From Oculatellaceae cyanobacterium Prado106 (GTDB taxonomy: Bacteria > Cyanobacteriota > Cyanobacteriia > Elainellales > Elainellaceae), in the NCBI GenBank assembly GCA_025454315.1, contig JALOOP010000054.1:1-37932 (forward strand): DNA of 37,932 nt, written 5' to 3'. A program made the position numbers and the translations under genes. This document shows, piece after piece, positions 18,732-27,840 of the stretch (position 1 is its first letter; the number at the start of each line of letters is the position of its first letter). The notes beneath the pieces were generated by a model. It ran no database searches, had not been told where the DNA came from, and saw only the letters and a list, made by a program, of their open reading frames with translations.

Positions 18732-20204
18732 ATGCTATGTCAGCCTTCGATTTCCGCCCTCAGTTCCCCTCGGGATTGTAAACAGCTTTATCAATTTCTT
18801 GATTTTTGTAAACAACAATCTCTTCAGGATCGGCATTCTAAAATTGCCAGCATTGCGCTGGAAGTGCCCTGCCTAGATCCGCTGGTGGTCTTGCAGCAAT
18901 GGAGTCGATCGGATCAGGTTCATTTCTATTTTGAAAATCAGGATGCGGAGAAGGCGATCGCCGCCATAGACGCTGTTTCCCTGCATCAAGCTGACGGATC
19001 TCAGCGATTTGTTGCTGCCCAACAGTTCACCCAGGACTGTATGCAACATTTCATTACCAACAGTCATCCTTCGCCTTGGTCAACGCCTCGCTTTTTTTGT
19101 AGCTTCACGTTTTCTGACCAATCGGATAGCAGGGCGGATGCGATATCCCATGATTCCCGTTCCTTTGCGAGGTCGGGTGGATTTGCGGCGGGGACGGTTT
19201 TTTTGCCCAAGTGGCAGGTGATGCGATCGCACAACCAGAGTATGGCGATCGCCAATCTCAGCATCCATCGACAATCCAACATTGAGCAATTAACCCAAAA
19301 GATTTGGCAGCAGTTTCAGCAACTCTGTGCGCCCCAGTATTCGCTGCTGCATTTCCCTCAGGGAATGCCTCCATCCCTGGAACCGCGTCAACCCTGGCAG
19401 ATGGGCAATGTGGACAATTTTCGGACAGCGGTGGTGGGTGCGCTGCGATCGATTCAAGCCCAGCAGCTTCACAAGTTGGTGTTGGCTCATGCCGTTGATG
19501 TCACCTCGTCGCTGCCGTTTCAGGCGGTGCCTTCGCTGCATAATCTGCGACAGCGGCATCCGGACTGTACAGTGTTTTCGGTGGGCAATGGTCAGGGACA
19601 AAGCTTCATTGGAGCTAGCCCGGAACGGTTGTTGAGTCTGCATCAGGGACGATTGGTTACCGATGCGCTGGCAGGTTCGGCTCCCCGAGGAAAAACCATG
19701 GCCGAGGATGATGCCTTTGCCCAACGGCTGATGCAGACCGACAAGGAAAGACGTGAACATCAAGTCGTGGTGGATTTTATCGCTCAGCGGCTGGTACAAC
19801 TGGGGTTGCAGCCCAAATACGCCTCCAGCCCCAAGATTCTGCCGCTCTCCAACATTCAGCATCTCCATACGCCGATTCGCACCCTGGTTTCCAACCCCAT
19901 CCATCCGTTTAAGATTTTGGCTGAACTGCATCCTACGCCTGCCGTTGCCGGAATGCCCCGCGATATTGCCTGCCAGCATATCCAGCACTATGAAAAGTTT
20001 GGGCGATCGCTCTATGCTGCTCCCCTCGGCTGGCTCGACACCCAAGGCAACGCCGAATTCGTGGTTGGCATCCGGTCAGCCCTCCTCGACGGTCACCGTG
20101 CCCGCCTCTATGCCGGAGCCGGAATCGTCGCCGGGTCAGACCCCGATCGGGAGTTGGCCGAAATCAAGCTCAAGTTTCAAGCCCTGTTGCAGGCACTGGT
20201 CTAA
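18732..20204 (+). CDS. menF: Isochorismate synthase
   Basis: It converts chorismate to isochorismate, the first committed step toward phylloquinone. The C-terminal chorismate-binding domain (about residues 235-490) has GASPERLLSL, TDALAGSAPRGKT, the HLHTPI segment, ELHPTPAVAGMPRD, YAAPLGWLD and AGAGIVAGSDPDREL with the Mg-binding Glu. The N-terminal half is variable, as usual. The length of 490 is typical for cyanobacteria. menD follows 71 bp later in the same direction, so an operon is likely. Confidence 0.95.
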   Translation: MLCQPSISALSSPRDCKQLYQFLDFCKQQSLQDRHSKIASIALEVPCLDPLVVLQQWSRSDQVHFYFENQDAEKAIAAIDAVSLHQADGSQRFVAAQQFTQDCMQHFITNSHPSPWSTPRFFCSFTFSDQSDSRADAISHDSRSFARSGGFAAGTVFLPKWQVMRSHNQSMAIANLSIHRQSNIEQLTQKIWQQFQQLCAPQYSLLHFPQGMPPSLEPRQPWQMGNVDNFRTAVVGALRSIQAQQLHKLVLAHAVDVTSSLPFQAVPSLHNLRQRHPDCTVFSVGNGQGQSFIGASPERLLSLHQGRLVTDALAGSAPRGKTMAEDDAFAQRLMQTDKERREHQVVVDFIAQRLVQLGLQPKYASSPKILPLSNIQHLHTPIRTLVSNPIHPFKILAELHPTPAVAGMPRDIACQHIQHYEKFGRSLYAAPLGWLDTQGNAEFVVGIRSALLDGHRARLYAGAGIVAGSDPDRELAEIKLKFQALLQALV

Positions 20205-20275
20205 CTCGGTTCCCTCTAGCTTTCGTCTAGCCTTCCTCTACTCTTTCTTTGGTCTTGTTGCTTTAGCCTTATTGA

Positions 20276-22108
20276 ATGTCGATTGATTTTCGCAATTCCA
20301 ATACTCTCTGGGCTTCGGTTCTAGCCGAAACGCTGCATCGCTTAGGCTTGACCACAGCGGTGATTTGTCCTGGCTCCCGCTCGGCTTCTCTGGCGATCGC
20401 CTTTGCCCAACATCCCGCGATCGAAGCCATCCCCATTTTGGACGAGCGATCGGCGGCTTTTTTTGCCCTGGGAATCGCCCGTCGTTCTGGCGTTGCGCCC
20501 GTCCTGGTCTGCACTTCGGGCACTGCCGGAGCTAATTTCTATCCAGCCATCATCGAAGCGAGAGAGAGCCGTCTGCCGCTGTTGGTATTGACCAGCGATC
20601 GCCCCCCTGAACTGCGCGACTGCAACGCCGGACAAACCATCGATCAACAAAAACTCTTCGGCACCTTCCCCAACTGGTACAGCGAACTCAGCCTCCCTAG
20701 CCCGGATTTGCAGCAACTCGCCTATCTCCGTCAAACAATCCTGTACGCCTGGGAGCGATCGCACTATCCCGTCCCCGGTGTCGTCCACCTCAACCTTCCC
20801 CTACGCGACCCGTTGGCTCCTATTCCCCAGGCTGAAGTGGGGGCGATCGCCGATCGGTTTCCGAGTCATTTCTTCGACCACATTCAGGGAAGGGAAAAGG
20901 CGAAAGGGGAAAGGGAAAAGGCGAAAGGGGAAAGGCGAAAGGCGAAAGGGGAAAGGGAAAATCCTTTACTCATTTACCCATCCACCTATCCACCCATCCA
21001 CCCATCCACCTCCCGCACGCTTCTGATCGCGGGGATTGATCAGCCGATTCATCCTGAAGAATACTGTGATGCGATCGCCCATCTCTCCAAGACACTCAAC
21101 GCGCCTGTCTTGGCGGAAGCATTGTCCCCAATAAGGAACTATGCCAGCCTGAATCCCCAGTTAGTTACCACCTATGATTGGATACTTCGTGATCCGCAAT
21201 GGGCTGAACAGTTTGCTCCAGACTGGGTGATTCGGGTGGGGGAAATGCCGACGAGTAAGACGTTGCGGCGTTGGTTGGAGGAAACACAGCCGCTGCAATG
21301 GGTGATTGATCCGGGCGATCGCAACCTTGACCCGCTCCACGGCAGAACGGTGATGATTCGGCGATCGCTCCCTGAAGTTGCCGCCAGTTTTTCTATTGAG
21401 AACGACGGTGGGAATGACGGGGACAATTCTCAGGAGCAGCGGCAGTATTTGCAGGCATGGGGTGAGGCGGAGCGGCGGGTGAGGCGATCGCTGGATTCTA
21501 CTTTGAGCCAGACCGAGACTTTCTTTGAAGGGAAGGTGGCTTGGATGTTGTCGCGATCGCTGCCCCCTGACACGCTCCTGTTTGTCGCCAACAGCACGCC
21601 GATTCGGGATATGGACTGGTTCTGGTGTCCGGGCGATCTTCGCATTCGGCCTTTTTGCAATCGGGGAGCCAATGGCATTGATGGCAATCTTTCCACGGCG
21701 CTGGGGATTGGCTATCGACAGGTGGAGTCGGCGGTGTTGCTGACGGGCGATTTGGCGCTGTTGCACGACACGAATGGGTTTTTGATCCATCCTCGATTTG
21801 GGGGGCATTTGACGATCGTGCTAATCAACAATAATGGGGGCGGCATTTTTGAACATTTGCCGATCGCCCAGTTTGATCCGCCCTTTGAGGAATTCTTTGC
21901 AACGCCTCAGAATGTGGATTTTGCTCAGCTATGTGCAACTTATAACGTTAAGCATGAGCGGATTGAATCCTGGAGGCAATTGGAGGAGCGGGTTAGCCAG
22001 TTATCCGGTGAGGGGATTCGGGTTTTGGAGGTGGGGTGCGATCGCAAAGCCGATGCCCAATGGATCAAGACCCATCTCGCCGCAATTTTGCATCCTCATC
22101 AGGAATAA
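20276..22108 (+). CDS. menD: SEPHCHC synthase (MenD) with an in-frame heptamer insertion
   Basis: This thiamine-diphosphate enzyme condenses isochorismate with the succinic-semialdehyde unit from 2-oxoglutarate. Visible features are ICPGSRSASLA, DERSAAFFALG with the cofactor-activating Glu57, TSGTAGANFYP, DRPPELRDCNAGQTIDQ, and the C-terminal ThDP site LTGDLALLHDTNG then INNNGGGIFE. Residues about 205-246 (GREKAKGEREKAKGERRKAK and a Pro/Ser-rich stretch PSTYPPIHPST) are encoded by GGCGAAA/GGGGAAA heptamers and a CCACCCAT array. They sit between the first and central domains, where a loop could be tolerated. At 610 residues it is longer than usual for that reason. Confidence 0.95.
   Translation: MSIDFRNSNTLWASVLAETLHRLGLTTAVICPGSRSASLAIAFAQHPAIEAIPILDERSAAFFALGIARRSGVAPVLVCTSGTAGANFYPAIIEARESRLPLLVLTSDRPPELRDCNAGQTIDQQKLFGTFPNWYSELSLPSPDLQQLAYLRQTILYAWERSHYPVPGVVHLNLPLRDPLAPIPQAEVGAIADRFPSHFFDHIQGREKAKGEREKAKGERRKAKGERENPLLIYPSTYPPIHPSTSRTLLIAGIDQPIHPEEYCDAIAHLSKTLNAPVLAEALSPIRNYASLNPQLVTTYDWILRDPQWAEQFAPDWVIRVGEMPTSKTLRRWLEETQPLQWVIDPGDRNLDPLHGRTVMIRRSLPEVAASFSIENDGGNDGDNSQEQRQYLQAWGEAERRVRRSLDSTLSQTETFFEGKVAWMLSRSLPPDTLLFVANSTPIRDMDWFWCPGDLRIRPFCNRGANGIDGNLSTALGIGYRQVESAVLLTGDLALLHDTNGFLIHPRFGGHLTIVLINNNGGGIFEHLPIAQFDPPFEEFFATPQNVDFAQLCATYNVKHERIESWRQLEERVSQLSGEGIRVLEVGCDRKADAQWIKTHLAAILHPHQE
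20887..21013. repeat. Foldback heptamer element H inside menD
   Basis: The G-rich arm 20887-20960 consists of GGGGAAA/GGCGAAA/GGGAAAA heptamers. The short spacer is followed by a C-rich run of CCACCCAT-type units (20975-21013). Three heptamers make 21 bp, so it encodes a charged 7-residue peptide repeat and keeps the menD frame. Confidence 0.8.
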
Positions 22109-22150
22109 AAAACTAGGGATGCTATCCGTTGGACAGCATCCCTAGTTTTT
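22107..22150. terminator. Bidirectional terminator between menD and psb27
   Basis: A stem of about 20 bp (ACTAGGGATGCT(A/G)TCC with its complement) has a 3-base loop, preceded by A6 and followed by T5. It overlaps the menD stop codon and lies 32 bp after the psb27 stop, so it serves both convergent genes. Confidence 0.9.
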
Positions 22151-22181
22151 CAGGATTCAATTCAGGATCAATTTGCTGGAA

Positions 22182-22598
22182 TTAAGCTTCGCGGCGAAGG
22201 GCGGCCTCGATTTGTTTGAATTCCAACTCCAGACGATCCTTGAGTTTTTGGGGGACGGGACGGTTGGGGTAGGAGCTATAGTGGCCAGCGAGAGAATTGA
22301 GCGCCGTCCGCATGGTGGTAAACGAACTCAGTTTGATGAGGGAACCATCGCGGCGGTAGCGGGCTGAGAAATCGTTGATTTTTTGACGCGCTTCCGACTG
22401 GGCTTCTGTGCGATCGGGCGCATCTTTGGGCAAGTTGATGGTCGTTCTTAAAAGCTCAACGAGTTCCAGCGTGTCTTGTCGATAATTACCCGTCAAACTG
22501 TCGGCGGCGGCGGGTGATGCCGCAACTCCAACCAGACCGATAAAACTGATAAAGCAGACGAGCGTCAGAGCCACAAGGCGCGACAGAATTTTCTTCAT
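22182..22598 (-). CDS. psb27: Photosystem II assembly/repair protein Psb27
   Basis: Psb27 is a lumenal four-helix protein that binds CP43 in PSII complexes still lacking the manganese cluster. The mature part matches strongly: SLTGNYRQDTLELVELLRTT, the APDRTEAQSEARQKINDF segment, RYRRDGSL, SSFTTMRTALNSLAGHYSSY, PNRPVPQKLKDRLELEF. The signal peptide is residues 1-32, ending SPAAA before DSLTG. Unlike the lipoprotein form known from Synechocystis there is no lipobox Cys at the mature N-terminus. A good ribosome-binding site (TGAGG) precedes the ATG. Confidence 0.95.
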   Translation of the reverse strand: MKKILSRLVALTLVCFISFIGLVGVAASPAAADSLTGNYRQDTLELVELLRTTINLPKDAPDRTEAQSEARQKINDFSARYRRDGSLIKLSSFTTMRTALNSLAGHYSSYPNRPVPQKLKDRLELEFKQIEAALRREA

Positions 22599-22752
22599 AA
22601 AACCTCAGAATTCAAGCAAACCTCACCCCATTCAATGGCCATCCCATGGGCGTTAGACCAGATGAAAGTGGGGATCATCCTTGATTATCTTATCTTGATT
22701 GGGGAACGAGCATAGACGAACTTCTCGGAATCCCCTTCTGGATTATGCGAAC

Positions 22753-22777
22753 CGCAGAGATGCAGGGGCGCAGAGGG
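22753..22777. repeat. Degenerate CGCAGAGA-type octamer repeat
   Basis: Short copies of the family seen at 12309-12480 (CGCAGAGATGCAGGGGCGCAGA) lie between psb27 and the small unknown gene. Confidence 0.5.
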
Positions 22778-22815
22778 ATTTTAACCTGCTAGCTGCCCCT
22801 GATTGGACGATAGGT

Positions 22816-23217
22816 CTATTGAAGTTGGACAGCGGCTTTCTGAATGGGCAGCACTTCTGCAAGGCTCAACTCATGGTCTGTTGTAATGTGGCCAGAGCAG
22901 CATACGGTGCTGAAGTAGATTTTTTGACCCACGACCTGAGAAAAATGCTGTTCCAGAAGCAATCGAGACGTAATATCGCCCAACAGTTCAGCGATGTCTT
23001 GGGTTAGTTGATCCGTGTCGTCTCGATGGGTCACTCGAAACTGAAACGGGGTGGCACCCACCAAACCCTTCACTGCCGTATCAAAGGCATCGGCCTGGTG
23101 TTGTACAAAAGCCCAAGCTTGGGTTTCCAGGAACTTCCAGGCTTCAGGAAAGAGCGATCGAATCTGGGCGATCGGATTCTCAGCCTGATAAACGAGCGTC
23201 GCTGTTTTGCAATCCAT
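22816..23217 (-). CDS. Small protein of unknown function
   Basis: This soluble protein has 133 residues and starts MDCKTATLVYQAENPIAQI. A GGAGATG ribosome-binding site lies 8-12 bases before the ATG at 23217. The composition is normal (not repeat-derived), with a helical middle and a CC pair (STVCCSGHITT). There are no membrane segments and no motif I recognise. It is flanked by psb27 and the symporter on the same strand, each separated by more than 200 bp, so it is probably its own unit. Confidence 0.6.
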   Translation of the reverse strand: MDCKTATLVYQAENPIAQIRSLFPEAWKFLETQAWAFVQHQADAFDTAVKGLVGATPFQFRVTHRDDTDQLTQDIAELLGDITSRLLLEQHFSQVVGQKIYFSTVCCSGHITTDHELSLAEVLPIQKAAVQLQ

Positions 23218-23530
23218 AGATGCATCTCCGAATGGGAAACGTTGATTAGCTTATCGCAAGTTTGGGGAGTGGGGTGTGGGGAGTGGGGAGTGGGGAGTGG
23301 GGAAATGGGGAAGGGGAAAAGGGGAAAGGGATTACATTGAGTAAGTTTTTGAATGAATTTTTGAAGGAATCTTTGAATGGATCTTTGAAGGAGCCTTAGA
23401 GAATTCTCATTTTTGCCTTCATGGATCAATTCCAAGCAGCCACCCCAAATCCCCCTTTACCCATTCCCCATTACCCCTTCCCCTCTCTGCGTCTCTGCGT
23501 CTCTGCGCTCACAAAGGATCGGCATAGACG
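23218..23530. other. Intergenic gap filled by a foldback element and octamer array
   Basis: This gap lies between the unknown gene and the symporter. Element I (23263-23484) and a CTCTGCGT octamer array (23485-23510) occupy nearly all of it. Part of the spacer is a loose TTTTGAA(T/G)GA(A/T) direct repeat, four copies at about 23345-23396. Confidence 0.65.
23263..23484. repeat. Foldback heptamer element I
   Basis: The G-rich arm 23263-23330 changes from GGGGAGT units to GGGGAAA units within one array. The spacer is about 108 bp, and the C-rich arm 23441-23484 is degenerate (CCCCATT, CCCCTT). The two unit types side by side show they belong to one element family. Confidence 0.75.
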
Positions 23531-24982
23531 CTATGAATTCTCCGCCTGCTGTTGCTTACGCTCCTGGAGTTTGAGGAGGATTTCGGCATGGACTTCGCGG
23601 GTGATGGGGTAGAAGTAGGCCAACGCAAGGCCGCAGATGAGAGCCAACGTGGGAATTGGGCCGATCGCCAGCCGAATCGCAAAGAGCGCAGACTCGGGCT
23701 GTACCGGGGGCGCTCCTCCCGTGCTTTCGATATAACCCGCAGCATCTAGCGCTTGGCCGACCAGGAAAAGACCGATCGCCAACCCCACCTTCTGCAACAG
23801 CACCATAAACCCGTAGAAAATGCCCTCACGCCGCTGCCCCGTATTCAGTTCATCTAGCTCAATTACATCCGGGATCATCGACCAGGGAATGAGATAGGCG
23901 GTTGAGACCCCGAATCCAGCCATAATGGCTAGCGGCCACATCAGCAGCGATTGACTGGGTTGCAGAAAAAATAGCCCCGCCTGGGCAATAATCCATAGCA
24001 CCATACCCATGAAATAAACCGCCTTCTTGCCGTAGCGGGCGCTTACCCGACTCCAAACAAACAGCATCGGCAGCGCCGTCCCCTGAACCGCCAGCGCCAC
24101 ATAGGTGAAAACTGAGGCATCTTGCCGCATCCAGTCCACAACAAAGTAGGGCAAAATCGCCGAGGTCACCTGTACCCCCAGCCAGGAGCAAAGATAAATG
24201 CCAATGACAAACAAAAAAGGACGATTGGTAAAGACAATCTTGAGTTGTTCCAGGTAGGGCAGAGATTCTTCCACATCGCCCACAAACTGGGGATTGTGCA
24301 ACGCCACCTCATGGGAGCGATCGCGCGTCCCAAACACACACCAATACAGCGGCACCGTCGAAAGAATTGCACAAACCGCACCCAAAATCAGATAGCGTTC
24401 GCTGGGCTGGGGAACCACGGCAAAAATCACCTGCGCCAAAATCAGCGACAGAATGCTGCCCCCAATGGAAAACGTGAAGCGAAAGCTATTGAGACTGGTG
24501 CGCTCGTTGTAGTCCTGAGTCAGTTCAGGGGTCAAGGCCGTGTAGGGCAGATTGACCATGGTGTAGAAGGTGTTGAACAGGATCGCAATGATGATGTAGT
24601 ACCACAGCAACCCGGTTTGGTTCACCGCCGGATCATCGCTAAACTTAGGGACAATCCACTGCAAAAAGAAGGTCAAACCAAAGGGGATCGCCCCCAGCAG
24701 CATCCAGGGATAGCGCCGACCCCAGCGGTGGGAACGAGTGCGATCGCTCATCACGCCCACAATCGGGTCATTGATCGCATCCCAAATCTTGCCCACCATC
24801 AAAATGCTGCCTGCCACCGCCGCATTCATCCCGGCCACGCTCGTAAAAAAGAATAATAAAAAGAAAGCCAAAATATTGGCCGTAATCGCAGGCCCCAAAT
24901 CCCCCGCCCCATAGGCCAGCTTCGTGCTGAAGTTCATGGGTTTGAGGGCTGGCTGAGGGGTTTTTGACAAGGAATCACTCAT
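23531..24982 (-). CDS. GPH-family sugar:cation symporter (MFS, MelB-like)
   Basis: The protein has 483 residues and about 12 transmembrane helices. Signatures of glycoside-pentoside-hexuronide:cation symporters are YGAGDLGPAI, the WDAINDPIVGVMSDRTRSHRWGRRYPWML loop (given here by its key parts: DAINDP, GRRYPWM), NLPYTALTPELTQDYNERTSLNSFR (the PYTAL..E and ERT motifs), and SMIPDVIELDELNTGQRREG in the second half. Such carriers import sugars with H+ or Na+. The substrate is unknown. It sits in the plasma membrane. There are no adjacent sugar-metabolism genes. Confidence 0.9.
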   Translation of the reverse strand: MSDSLSKTPQPALKPMNFSTKLAYGAGDLGPAITANILAFFLLFFFTSVAGMNAAVAGSILMVGKIWDAINDPIVGVMSDRTRSHRWGRRYPWMLLGAIPFGLTFFLQWIVPKFSDDPAVNQTGLLWYYIIIAILFNTFYTMVNLPYTALTPELTQDYNERTSLNSFRFTFSIGGSILSLILAQVIFAVVPQPSERYLILGAVCAILSTVPLYWCVFGTRDRSHEVALHNPQFVGDVEESLPYLEQLKIVFTNRPFLFVIGIYLCSWLGVQVTSAILPYFVVDWMRQDASVFTYVALAVQGTALPMLFVWSRVSARYGKKAVYFMGMVLWIIAQAGLFFLQPSQSLLMWPLAIMAGFGVSTAYLIPWSMIPDVIELDELNTGQRREGIFYGFMVLLQKVGLAIGLFLVGQALDAAGYIESTGGAPPVQPESALFAIRLAIGPIPTLALICGLALAYFYPITREVHAEILLKLQERKQQQAENS

Positions 24983-25376
24983 AGGAGAACAAAAGAGAAG
25001 TTTTTGAAATCTGGGAAAAGAGGTAGAGGAAGCAAAAAACTCCCCCGCAAGCAGGATGACTCTTAATCTTGCCTTGTGATGCCTCTTCTGGAATCAAAGG
25101 TTAAGAAATCTCTACCCAGGGGAGCGGGAGGAGGGATAGGGAGATGGGGGGATGGGGAGATGGGGAGCAGTTCTGGTCAACTCGACTCAGGGATGGTGTT
25201 CTAGAAGTCGGGGTGTTTAGCGATCGCACTGGCATTGGTCTAATGGATCTTTGGCATCAGCCAATAGACTTTAGTTAAAACTCTGACTTCTGGTTAGCTG
25301 AGTGTCCTAGAAGTGCGATCGCCCCACTCCAACCCAGACCTACTTTGCTGCGATCGAGACTAACCTCCCTTGCACC

Positions 25377-25628
25377 GAAGCTGTCCTCAATCCCAACGAC
25401 AATAACCTCGTTCTAGTCAAGGTCATCCTCCCTCCCAACGACGATAAACCCATTTCAATCAAGGTCATCCTCCCTCTCAATGACGAGGATCTTGTTTCAA
25501 TCAGAGTTATCCTCGCTTCCAATGACGATAACCTCGTTTCAATCAGGGTTAACCTCCTTCCCAGCGACGATAACTTGGTTTCAATCAGAGTCATCCTCAC
25601 TAAAATTCTGGATAACCTCCCTCCAAAC
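25377..25628. repeat. 42-bp tandem repeat, about six copies
   Basis: Four clear units start at 25419, 25461, 25503 and 25545, with diverged units before and after. Each has the pattern (A)GGTCATCCTCCCTCCCAA then CGACGATAACCTCGTTTCAATC. The period is a multiple of three and both strands stay open: minus reads 14-residue units like MTLIETRLSSLGGR, plus reads SIRVILxxNDDNLV. Confidence 0.9.
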
Positions 25629-25631
25629 TAG

Positions 25632-25750
25632 AATCACCCCACTCCCCACTCCCCACTCCCCACTCCCCACTCCCCACTCCCCACTCCCCACTCCTCCCCA
25701 CTCCCCACTCCCCACTCCCCACTCCCCACTCCCCACTCCCCACTCCCTCC
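25632..25750. repeat. CCCCACT heptamer array (STRR1-like)
   Basis: Nearly perfect CCCCACT units run for about 118 bp, with one TCCCCACTCCT interruption. The unit resembles the short tandemly repeated repetitive (STRR) heptamers described in filamentous cyanobacteria. The minus strand is a run of GGGG blocks separated by 3 bases, a canonical G-quadruplex pattern. Confidence 0.9.
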
Positions 25751-25903
25751 CCAAGAATTCCAGTTAAAAAAACACGCACTCTGGACTGGATGCTAGATAA
25801 TGGAGAAGTTTTCTTTCTGGCGATCTGATCCGAAAGCGCTAGAAGCAGAAGCAATTTCTCAATCTCTCAACCCTCTAGTCATTCTTAGTCATCTTTCAGA
25901 GCC

Positions 25904-27691
25904 ATGCGAACTCATTACTGCGGTCAACTCCGAGCCGAACAGGTTGGTAAAACGGTAACCCTCTTTGGTTGGGTAGACCGACGGCGGGATCATGGCGGCG
26001 TGATTTTTCTGGACTTGCGCGATCGCACAGGGATCAGCCAAATTGTCAGTGACCCTGAGCGAACGCCAGACTCCTGCGAGATCGCAGGCGATCTCCGCAA
26101 CGAGTATGTCGTCAAAGTCACAGGACGGGTGACCAAACGTCCCGACGAATCCCTCAATCCGCGCATTCCCACCGGGGAAGTGGAAATCTACGCCGATCAG
26201 ATTGAACTGCTCAACGCGGTTCGCAAACAGTTGCCCTTCCAAGTTTCCACCTCAGAAACCGAGTCTGTGCGCGAAGACTTGCGCCTCAAGTATCGCTATC
26301 TGGATTTGCGGCGGGAACGCATGGCCAAAAATCTTCAGTTGCGCCACCAGGTGATTCAGTCGATTCGGCGATTCCTCGAAGATCAGGAAGGCTTCATTGA
26401 GGTCGAAACCCCGATGCTGACTCGCTCCACGCCAGAAGGGGCGCGGGACTACCTGGTACCCAGCCGCGTTAACCCTGGTGAATTTTACGCGCTGCCCCAG
26501 TCGCCCCAGTTGTTCAAGCAACTGCTGATGGTGTCGGGAGTCGATCGCTACTACCAAATCGCTCGCTGCTTCCGCGATGAAGACCTGAGAGCCGATCGCC
26601 AACCCGAGTTCACCCAACTCGACATGGAAATGAGCTTCATGAACCAGGCCGAAATCCTGGAACTCAACGAATCCCTCGTTTGCCACATCTTCAAACAAAT
26701 TAAAGGCATCGATCTGCCCCGTCCCTTTCCCCGATTAACCTATGCCGAGGCCATGGATCGCTACGGCAGCGACAAACCCGACACCCGCTATGACCTGGAA
26801 TTGGTGGATGTCTCAGATCTAATGCAGGATTCCGGCTTCAAGGTGTTTTCAGGGGCGATCGCCAGCGGTGGCATTGTCAAAGTCCTGCCCATTCCCGGCG
26901 GCAACGACGCGATTTCCAATGTGCGAATCAAGCCCGGTGGCGATTTATTCAAAGAAGCTAGCGATGTCGGAGCCAAAGGCTTGGCCTACATCCGAGTCCG
27001 CGAAGACGGCGAAATTGACACCATCGGAGCCATCAAAGACAACCTCAGCGAAGCCCAAAAGCAAGAACTCTTGCAGCGCACCGGGGCACAGGCCGGATCG
27101 CTGCTGCTCTTTGGCGCAGGCGACACCCCAACGGTCAACAAAACTCTCGATCGCCTCCGCCAAGTCATCGCCCGAGAACTGGGACTGATCGACTCGGAAA
27201 AGATCAATCTCCTCTGGGTCACCGAATTTCCCATGTTTGAGTGGAACGCCGACGAAAAACGCCTGGAAGCCCTCCACCATCCCTTCACCGCCCCCTACCC
27301 CGAAGATGCCCATGACCTGAAAAACGCCCGCGCCGAAGCCTATGACCTGGTGTTCAATGGCTTTGAAGTGGGCGGTGGCAGTCGGCGGATCTATCAGCCC
27401 GACCTCCAGCAGCAGGTCTTTGAAGCGATCGGCCTCTCCACCGAAGAAGCCCACAACAAATTCGGCTTCCTCTTAGAAGCCTTCGAGTACGGCACCCCGC
27501 CCCACGGCGGCATCGCCTATGGACTCGATCGCCTGGTGATGCTCCTGGCCGGAGAAGAGTCAATCCGAGATGCGATCGCCTTCCCCAAAACCCAACAAGC
27601 CCGCTGCCTCCTCACCAACGCTCCCTCCGAGGTCGATACCAAGCAGCTCAAAGAGTTGCATATTGCCAAGATCGAGAAGCCTGGGAAGTAG
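25904..27691 (+). CDS. aspS: Aspartyl-tRNA synthetase
   Basis: It charges tRNA-Asp (possibly also tRNA-Asn, see below) in the cytosol. The N-terminal OB-fold anticodon-binding domain is MRTHYCGQL...[20 protein letters not shown]. Class II motifs are motif 2 ([24 protein letters not shown]) given by its key parts [14 protein letters not shown], and motif 3 GLDRLVMLL. The bacterial GAD insert lies at about residues 285-420. The length of 595 residues is normal for bacteria. The TAG stop overlaps the first unit of a heptamer array, with no room for a conventional terminator before it. Confidence 0.97.
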   Translation: MRTHYCGQLRAEQVGKTVTLFGWVDRRRDHGGVIFLDLRDRTGISQIVSDPERTPDSCEIAGDLRNEYVVKVTGRVTKRPDESLNPRIPTGEVEIYADQIELLNAVRKQLPFQVSTSETESVREDLRLKYRYLDLRRERMAKNLQLRHQVIQSIRRFLEDQEGFIEVETPMLTRSTPEGARDYLVPSRVNPGEFYALPQSPQLFKQLLMVSGVDRYYQIARCFRDEDLRADRQPEFTQLDMEMSFMNQAEILELNESLVCHIFKQIKGIDLPRPFPRLTYAEAMDRYGSDKPDTRYDLELVDVSDLMQDSGFKVFSGAIASGGIVKVLPIPGGNDAISNVRIKPGGDLFKEASDVGAKGLAYIRVREDGEIDTIGAIKDNLSEAQKQELLQRTGAQAGSLLLFGAGDTPTVNKTLDRLRQVIARELGLIDSEKINLLWVTEFPMFEWNADEKRLEALHHPFTAPYPEDAHDLKNARAEAYDLVFNGFEVGGGSRRIYQPDLQQQVFEAIGLSTEEAHNKFGFLLEAFEYGTPPHGGIAYGLDRLVMLLAGEESIRDAIAFPKTQQARCLLTNAPSEVDTKQLKELHIAKIEKPGK

Positions 27692-27840
27692 GGGAAAGAA
27701 GGGGAAAGGGGTGCATTGCAAGAATCATTGAAAGAGTTCCAGATGAAGTTCCAAAAGGAATCCAAGAGATCTTCCCTGAACCCGTCCAAGATTCCCCTTT
27801 CCCCTTTCCCCTTTCCCCTTTCCCCCCTCCCCCACTCCCT
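27691..27840. repeat. Foldback heptamer element J filling the aspS/sulfotransferase gap
   Basis: G-rich arm 27691-27711, spacer of about 82 bp, C-rich arm 27793-27840. The arms begin in the aspS stop codon and end at the stop of the convergent sulfotransferase gene. The whole 147-bp gap is this one element, which could act as a bidirectional transcription stop. Confidence 0.85.

Larger units (their letters stand above)
24983..25903. other. Long intergenic region with a 42-bp minisatellite and a CCCCACT array
   Basis: No gene is supported. Contents are a short G-rich tract with GGGGAGAT units (25135-25166), six 42-bp units (25377-25628), and about 16 CCCCACT units (25632-25750). The aspS promoter should lie between 25760 and 25900. 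Confidence 0.7.

Noticed and set aside
24122-24856. 244-codon plus-strand frame inside the symporter gene
   Set aside because: It is rich in His/Gln/Asn from antisense membrane codons; the minus-strand GPH signatures are clear.
25377-25628. 42-bp repeats considered as a CRISPR array
   Set aside because: The units are contiguous with no unique spacers between conserved repeats, and no cas genes are nearby.
26945-27454. 169-codon minus-strand frame inside aspS
   Set aside because: It is a shadow of aspS, with no independent signals.
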